Source: an uncultured Collinsella sp.
GTDB lineage: Bacteria; Actinomycetota; Coriobacteriia; Coriobacteriales; Coriobacteriaceae
Reading direction: 5' to 3'
DNA: 11,984 nucleotides
Assembly: GCA_900544065.1 (NCBI GenBank)
Contig: UQTR01000066.1
Coordinates: 1 to 11,984, forward strand
A program made the translations under genes and the position numbers. The notes below the pieces were generated by a model that was not told where the DNA came from, made no database searches, and saw only the letters and a program-made list of their open reading frames with translations. Every line of letters begins with the position of its first letter. Position 1 is the first letter of the stretch. Positions 8,028 to 11,984 of this stretch are shown in pieces.

Positions 8028-9077
8028 TTAACGGACAACGCGGACGGCAGGACCGCCCGGCTCCGCCTCGCACACGCGCCCGACAACGGCGGTAACGCGC
8101 CCCTCGGCATGTAAACGACGCGCAAGCTCATCCACATCAGCAGCAGGCGCTGCGATGAGCAGGCCGCCCGAGGTCTGCGGATCGTACAGCGCATCCAGCA
8201 TTCCCGGCTCCAAGTCATCGTCGGCCGCCACGCGCGGGCCAAAGAAGTCCTGGTTGCGGTAGGCGCCGGCAGGGATAATGCCCAGACGCGCCATATCGAG
8301 CACCTGGTCAAAGAGCGGCACCGCCCCCGACGCAAGTTCAATCTGCGCGCCCGAGCCTTCGGCCATCTCGCACGCATGCCCGATCAGGCCAAAGCCCGTG
8401 ATGTCGGTGCAGCCGTGAAGCTCGAGTCCCTCGGCCAGGCGAATCGGCGCCTCGTTGAGGGCGCGCATAGAATCAAACATCCGGCTGGCCTCGTCCTGCT
8501 CGATGAGCTCGCCCTTAATGGCCGTGGTGATGATGCCCGAGCCGATCGCCTTAGTCAGCAGCAGAACATCGCCCACGCGTGCGCCGCTGTTGGCGAGCAT
8601 GCGGTCGAGCGCGACAAAACCGCTCACGGACAGGCCGTACTTGGGCTCGTCGTCGTTGATGGTGTGACCGCCCGCGATGGAGCAGCCCGCCTCGACGCAC
8701 TTGTCGGCACCGCCCGCCAGAATCTGGCCGGCAACCTCAACGCCCAGACAACTGGGTATGCAGAGCAGGTTCATGGCGTGGCTCGGCCGCCCGCCCATGG
8801 CGTAGATGTCCGACAGCGAGTTGGCCGCGGCGATTTGGCCAAACAGGAACGGGTCGTCGACCATCGGCGGGAAGAAGTCGATGGACTGCACGAGGCCCAA
8901 GTTATCGTCAACGCGAAAGACGCTCGCATCGTCGGAGGTATCGAACCCCACGAGCAGGTTGTCGTTATGCACATTGGGTAAGTCGCCCAGGACCTGGGCG
9001 AGGGCTCCGGGAGCCAACTTAGCGGCTCAACCGCTCGCAGCGGTCATGGACGTGAGCTTCACGATATCGTCAGCCAT
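8028..9077 (-). CDS. selD: Selenide, water dikinase with selenocysteine at the active site (TGA codon 17)
   Basis: SelD makes selenophosphate from selenide and ATP. The reading frame extends past a TGA at 9029-9027: the upstream part MADDIVKLTSMTAASG continues the SelD N-terminus, and U17-A-A-K20 aligns position for position with Cys17 and Lys20 of E. coli SelD (Cys19 becomes Ala). With Sec the protein has 349 residues, the family's usual length. Other hallmarks follow: DDASVF, DFFPPMVDDPFLFGQIAAAN and SDIYAMGG for metal and ATP, GGHTINDDEPKYG, TDITGFGLIGH and DPQTSGG. The ATG at 9077 has a strong AGAGGAGG five bases upstream; starting at TTG 9017 would remove the catalytic residues. A hairpin suitable for a bacterial SECIS follows the TGA. 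The cell must encode SelA, SelB and tRNA-Sec elsewhere. Because SelD needs selenium for its own synthesis, supply and expression may be linked. Confidence 0.93.
9003..9028 (-). ncRNA. Candidate bacterial SECIS element of selD
   Basis: Directly after the TGA (9029-9027), minus-strand bases 9015-9003 read GGCTC CCG GAGCC, a perfect 5-bp hairpin whose 3-base apical loop lies about 17-19 bases after the TGA, the spacing expected for bacterial SECIS elements. A competing 5-bp stem can form between GAGCC (9028-9024, including part of the TGA) and the same GGCTC, giving an 8-base loop. The hairpin is seen; its recognition by SelB is inferred from the Sec codon context. No fold energy was computed. 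Confidence 0.6.
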
Positions 9078-9090
9078 CGATTCCTCCTCT

Positions 9091-9145
9091 CATCGGTCAA
9101 TCAGTTCTTCCCAGTATACGCATGAATGCAGGCTCACGACCGATG
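9091..9145 (-). promoter_or_regulatory. Candidate -10 element and flanking inverted repeat upstream of selD
   Basis: The 70-bp gap between the activase stop and the selD start contains TATACT (9118-9113), a good -10 match that would put the transcript start about 28 bases before the ATG. I see no good -35 at the right distance. An 8-bp perfect inverted repeat, catcggtc at 9091-9098 and gaccgatg at 9138-9145, flanks this element. It could be an operator or, in read-through RNA, a stem with a 39-base loop. Both readings are tentative. Confidence 0.3.
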
Positions 9146-9147
9146 CA

Positions 9148-9912
9148 TTAATTGAGCGCCTGTGCGCGAATCGCCGCGCCGATGGCACCGGCAAAGCGGG
9201 CCTGGGGCGAGGTAGTGACCGGCGACCCCAGCAGCTCGCCCAACCGCTCCACCACGAAGGCGTTCTCGCACAGGCCACCGGTCAGGTAGTACGGGGCGCC
9301 CGCGGCCTGCCCGGCCATGGTCGCAACGCGCGAGACCACGCTGTCGATCACGCCACGCGCAATGTTCTCGCGCAGCTCACCGCGACCGATTAGGCTGATG
9401 ACCTCGCTTTCGGCAAACACCGTGCACATGCTGGATATCTTGGTGGGCTCACCGGAACGCGCCAGGTCGGCCATCTGCTGCTGGGAAATGCCCAGGCGGT
9501 CGGCCATGATCTCCAAAAAGCGCCCCGTGCCGGCGGCGCACTTGTCGTTCATGGCAAACTTGGCCACGCGGCCACTCTTAAGTTGGATGACCTTGGTGTC
9601 CTGACCGCCCACGTCGATCACGGTGCCGTGATCGCCAAACAGGCGCACGGCACCGGTACCGTGGCAGGTGATCTCGGTCACGACCTTGTGCGCATAGGGC
9701 ACGGCGACACGACCGTAGCCGGTCGCGATCACGCGAGCATCGTCGGCAGTCACGTCATAGCCGGCCGCTGCTAGTGCCTCGCGCAGCCGCTCGGAAGCAT
9801 CGACCGAGGAGAACCCGGTTGGCTGCACGCACGTCCACGCCACCAAACCCTCCCCGTCAACCACAGCGGCCTTAGCCGCCGTAGACCCGATATCGATCCC
9901 GATCCCTATCAT
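9148..9912 (-). CDS. 2-hydroxyacyl-CoA dehydratase/double-cubane reductase activase (HgdC/BadF family)
   Basis: This 254-residue ASKHA-fold ATPase couples ATP hydrolysis to injection of a very low-potential electron into a partner iron-sulfur enzyme. Seen in order: GIDIGSTAAK phosphate-binding loop at 4-13, DVGGQDTKVI at 100-109, NDKCAAGTGRFLE with Cys125, and SMCTVFAESEV with Cys163. In this family those two cysteines from each of two subunits hold one [4Fe-4S] cluster at the dimer interface. The length matches compact activases such as HgdC and YjiL. The start at ATG 9912 has GGGAGA upstream, and the first residues are already the conserved core. It follows two dehydratase-family genes, its expected partners, and precedes selD by 70 bases. 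Family assignment is firm; the substrate of the partner enzyme is unknown. Confidence 0.95.
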   Translation of the reverse strand: MIGIGIDIGSTAAKAAVVDGEGLVAWTCVQPTGFSSVDASERLREALAAAGYDVTADDARVIATGYGRVAVPYAHKVVTEITCHGTGAVRLFGDHGTVIDVGGQDTKVIQLKSGRVAKFAMNDKCAAGTGRFLEIMADRLGISQQQMADLARSGEPTKISSMCTVFAESEVISLIGRGELRENIARGVIDSVVSRVATMAGQAAGAPYYLTGGLCENAFVVERLGELLGSPVTTSPQARFAGAIGAAIRAQALN

Positions 9913-9944
9913 GGCTCTCTCCCAATCTAAACATCAAAGGTAGC

Positions 9945-9960
9945 GGCGCGTTCAGGCGCC
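9945..9960 (-). other. Short GC hairpin upstream of the activase gene
   Basis: GGCGC at 9945-9949 pairs with GCGCC at 9956-9960 around a 6-base loop, about 32 bases before the activase start. No T-run follows on the minus strand, so it is not a classical terminator. Together with the larger palindrome at 9978-10008 it makes most of the 104-bp spacer structured. Its function is unknown and it could be chance in GC-rich DNA. Confidence 0.3.
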
Positions 9961-9977
9961 TTGGCATCCTCCCTCAC

Positions 9978-10008
9978 ATGTGACAAAGGGACAGTCCCTT
10001 TGTCACAT
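9978..10008. repeat. Perfect 14-bp-arm intergenic palindrome
   Basis: Arms atgtgacaaaggga (9978-9991) and tccctttgtcacat (9995-10008) are exact reverse complements around the loop CAG. The element starts eight bases after the stop codon of the reductase gene. I recall similar GACAAAGGGAC palindromes recurring between genes in gut Actinomycetota and Bacillota, which I cannot verify here. No T-tract follows in either direction, so it may be a REP-like repeat that stabilises or attenuates the transcript rather than a simple intrinsic terminator. Confidence 0.8.
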
Positions 10009-10016
10009 ACCGTCAC

Positions 10017-11180
10017 CTACAGGGTTTCGATGAAGGCGGCGATGCGGGTCTCAATCTGGCCCATGTCGCCATTGCTGTAGTCGGTCTCGATCTTCATGTA
10101 CGGAATACCCGCACCCTCGACGGCCTCCTGCATGCGTGCGCTCTCAACGTTGAAGGTGTGGCAGGCCTGTAGCACGCTCTCTACCACGCCATCGACGTGA
10201 TACTTCTCGCACATGGCCAGCGTGTTCTCCATACGACCGTCGTTGGGCGTCATGACCGAGCAGTTGATATCCAGGTAGCGGTCGGCGATGGCGCGCAGGA
10301 TGTCGGGAGCCTCCGGATCGATCATCATGGCCGCCGTGCGCTCTCCCGAGCAGTCGTCCATGCACACGACCACACCGCCGTTGGATTCAATGGTGCGGCC
10401 GATCTTGTTGATCACACCGCCCACCGGGCAGCCAGTGATCAGAATGCGCTTGGCATCTGCCGCGACCGGGCGCTCATCCGCGTCATAGGCTTCGCTCAGC
10501 TTGGCAACCTTTTGCTCCAGCTGCTGCGTATAGGCCTCGATATCAAAGCTGAACGTACCGGCAAACATAGTGCTCATCAGGTCGACGCCGCTCATGACCG
10601 CCGGCTGGTTGGCCTGCAGCGCAAACATCTCGAGCTGGGCCGCACGCAAGCGGTTGCGACGACGGACGGAAGCGCGCAGGTCATCGTCGGTAATCGTGAT
10701 GCCGTAGAAGCCCTCGAGCTCCTCCTTGAGCAGGCGGCACTCCTCGTACCAACCCTCACGCTCGTAGGCACGGTCGCGACCCTGCGGAAGATGCAAAATG
10801 TGCGTGCGCTTGAGCTCGTTGAGTAGCTCGTACATCTTCTTCTTGCCGTCGCAGGTGGTCTCACCGATGATCATGTCGCTAAAGTACGTAAACGGGCACT
10901 TTTGCGAATAGGCAAAACCGTACGTCGACTTGATGAGCGGACACAGATTTGCCGGCAGCACCTTCTCGGCCTCGGGAATCACCTCATCGGACGTACCGCA
11001 TAGAGCGACACTTGCGGCCCCCGCGGCATCGATAATCTCGAGTGGCGTATAGCTGCACAAGAAGCCAACCAGGCGATTGCCCGCCTGCTTGTAATCCTTA
11101 ACGCGAATAAACGCGGCCTTGCGCTGCTCGTTGAACTCCTCAAACGTGGACGGCAACGGCTGCTCAATATATTCCGACAT
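10017..11180 (-). CDS. Double-cubane-cluster-type anaerobic reductase (YjiM-like, 2-hydroxyacyl-CoA dehydratase family)
   Basis: The 387-residue protein covers the whole HGD-D family fold: two Rossmann-like halves with a cysteine-ligated iron-sulfur site between them. Cysteines in conserved settings are Cys42 (LCSYTP), Cys80 (LCPLIKS), Cys110 (TTCDGKK), Cys277 (DDCSG), Cys307 (INCSVMTPND) and Cys340 (LQACHTFNVES), a set of six that would suit a double cubane cluster; TGCP (Cys251) and Cys273 are further candidates. Enzymes of this subtype reduce small molecules at very low potential after ATP-driven activation, and the cognate activase is the next gene downstream. The start at ATG 11180 is fixed by AAGGAG four bases upstream. 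An in-frame extension to 11540 would run back through the spacer and the previous gene. The natural substrate is unknown, and dehydratase activity on an acyl-CoA cannot be excluded. Confidence 0.88.
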   Translation of the reverse strand: MSEYIEQPLPSTFEEFNEQRKAAFIRVKDYKQAGNRLVGFLCSYTPLEIIDAAGAASVALCGTSDEVIPEAEKVLPANLCPLIKSTYGFAYSQKCPFTYFSDMIIGETTCDGKKKMYELLNELKRTHILHLPQGRDRAYEREGWYEECRLLKEELEGFYGITITDDDLRASVRRRNRLRAAQLEMFALQANQPAVMSGVDLMSTMFAGTFSFDIEAYTQQLEQKVAKLSEAYDADERPVAADAKRILITGCPVGGVINKIGRTIESNGGVVVCMDDCSGERTAAMMIDPEAPDILRAIADRYLDINCSVMTPNDGRMENTLAMCEKYHVDGVVESVLQACHTFNVESARMQEAVEGAGIPYMKIETDYSNGDMGQIETRIAAFIETL

Positions 11181-11217
11181 ATAACTCCTTAACAAACCTT
11201 TTAGCCAACCAAGGGAA

Positions 11218-11319
11218 CGGCTTTCCCAGGTGCCCGAGGTTACCGTGAAAAAGGAGCGCCGCGTACTTTGGTATGCAAGCGATGGTTTGAACGGCAAGAT
11301 CGGGTGCCCGGGAAAGCCG
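11218..11319 (-). promoter_or_regulatory. Long-range stem structure in the spacer before the reductase gene
   Basis: The 154-bp spacer holds two 20-base arms, 11300-11319 and 11218-11237, which are reverse complements at 17 of 20 positions. In RNA one mismatch becomes a G-U pair, leaving only two adjacent mispairs. The arms are 62 bases apart, and the downstream arm ends about 27 bases before the AAGGAG ribosome-binding site. The upstream arm can instead form a small CCCGG/CCGGG hairpin (11324-11320 with 11311-11307), so two folds are mutually exclusive. That is suggestive of a switch or attenuator, but no known riboswitch class was recognised. Confidence 0.5.
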
Positions 11320-11334
11320 CCGGGACGAATAGCC

Positions 11335-11984
11335 CTAAATGGTTTCCAAGAAAGCCTCAATCCTGGTTTGCAGTTGGCCTGCATCCTCGCCGGCGTAGTC
11401 GGTCGTGATGTGCATAAACGGAATGCCTGCCTCCTCGGCGGCCTTCTCCACGGCAAACGACTCCATCTCGTAGAGCGTGCAAAACTGCAGGGCCACGTCG
11501 ACGATACCGTCGGCATGCAGGTCCTTGGCCATCTGGACAATGTCCTTCATACGCTGGTCGTTGGGCGTAAAGACGGCGCAGTTGATCTTAAAGTAGCGCT
11601 CGGCGATGGCGTCGAGCATCTCGTCAACCGTCTCGCCGGACTCGTCGACCAGGTCCTTGTAGTAGCGCGAGCCTGTGCAGGACTCCTCGCCTACCACAAC
11701 GCCGCCGGCCTTCTCGATGAGGTTGAACAGCTTCCAGTTGGGCACGGCCATGGGCGTACCGGTGTACAGGATGCGCTTGGTCCCCTTGGGTGCCACGCCC
11801 TCGCCGGCCTCGACACGCTGCTCGCACTCAGCCGCCATATCGTTGATGGCTCCGGTCAGACGCGGCGTGTCGTCCATAAAGGCGGCCTGAACGGTCAGCA
11901 GGCTGTCGAGACCGCTGATGGGCGCAGGGTCGGCAGCGCGGGTCGCAGCGAGGCGCTGCAGGGCGCGGCGCTTCTCATTGACGG
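11335..11984 (-). CDS. 2-hydroxyacyl-CoA dehydratase family subunit, C-terminal part only
   Basis: The frame is open from the right edge to a stop at 11335 and gives 215 residues, roughly the C-terminal half of an HGD-D family protein; the N-terminus lies outside the window. It aligns along its length with the downstream paralog: TGTPMAVPNWKL, VVVGEESCTGSRYYKDLVDE, INCAVFTPNDQRM, LQFCTLYEMES, AGIPFMHITTDYAGED and QTRIEAFLETI. The three cluster cysteines of this half (ESC, INC, QFC) are kept, while two extra cysteines of the paralog are replaced (TGCP to TGTP, VVVC to VVVG). EESCTGSRYY is typical of dehydratase-type subunits. It may form a heteromer with the paralog or be a separate activase-dependent enzyme. 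Its start and promoter cannot be seen. Confidence 0.88.
   Translation of the reverse strand, partial: VNEKRRALQRLAATRAADPAPISGLDSLLTVQAAFMDDTPRLTGAINDMAAECEQRVEAGEGVAPKGTKRILYTGTPMAVPNWKLFNLIEKAGGVVVGEESCTGSRYYKDLVDESGETVDEMLDAIAERYFKINCAVFTPNDQRMKDIVQMAKDLHADGIVDVALQFCTLYEMESFAVEKAAEEAGIPFMHITTDYAGEDAGQLQTRIEAFLETI

Noticed and set aside
8028..9017. selD starting at TTG 9017
   Set aside because: It removes the nucleophile and Lys20, lacks a ribosome-binding site, and ignores the conserved N-terminus upstream of the in-frame TGA.
9978..10008. Classical rho-independent terminator
   Set aside because: The hairpin is strong but no T-run follows on either strand.
11181..11540. N-terminal extension of the reductase gene to 11540 (507 residues)
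   Set aside because: It would overlap the upstream paralog's coding region and the spacer. Family length and the AAGGAG ribosome-binding site point to ATG 11180.
1..11984. CRISPR array, tRNA, rRNA or insertion sequence
   Set aside because: No spaced direct repeats, cloverleaf, rRNA-like sequence or transposase frame was seen; the only direct repeats are protein-coding domain repeats.

Overview
The window looks like part of an obligately anaerobic, fairly high-GC gut actinomycete of the Coriobacteriia, with Collinsella as the best guess. The clues are a very large secreted BspA/InlB-type surface protein, a selenocysteine-using selenium operon, and double-cubane/2-hydroxyacyl-CoA-dehydratase-type iron-sulfur enzymes. 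The taxon is inferred from gene content; no marker gene is present. Every convincing gene is on the minus strand, so transcription runs from base 11984 towards base 1. Long open frames on the plus strand are antisense shadows.

Right part (11984 to 9148): the 3' end of one 2-hydroxyacyl-CoA dehydratase-family subunit, a 154-bp spacer with a long-range inverted repeat, a complete second family member of the YjiM/double-cubane type, a 104-bp spacer with a perfect 14-bp-arm palindrome, and the ATP-dependent activase that supplies low-potential electrons to such enzymes.

Middle part (9077 to 5933): a selenium gene set of selD, yedF, a DUF3343 protein and a class-V PLP cysteine desulfurase/selenocysteine lyase. 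The last two overlap by ATGA. selD has an in-frame TGA at codon 17, exactly where E. coli SelD has its catalytic Cys17, so this SelD is very probably a selenoprotein. A stop-codon-bounded gene call would lose its N-terminus and active site.

Left part (5806 to 1): one uninterrupted minus-strand frame of 1935 codons that runs off the window. It encodes a signal peptide, a Ser/Asp/Glu-rich linker, two tandem 387-residue cassettes (BspA-type leucine-rich repeats plus a Big_3-like Ig domain), and about eleven InlB B-like repeats interrupted by an Ala-rich hydrophobic helix. Its Shine-Dalgarno sequence lies inside one arm of a perfect 11-bp inverted repeat. Bases 1-14 match the Tn5/Nextera mosaic end, so the contig edge is a library artefact and the last few codons are not native.

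How the genes may work together: the desulfurase, DUF3343 protein and YedF are candidates to mobilise and carry reduced sulfur or selenium, and SelD turns selenide into selenophosphate. The adjacent activase and double-cubane-type reductase could supply a very low-potential reduction step for the same pathway. That link is inferred from gene order and is the most interesting untested idea here.
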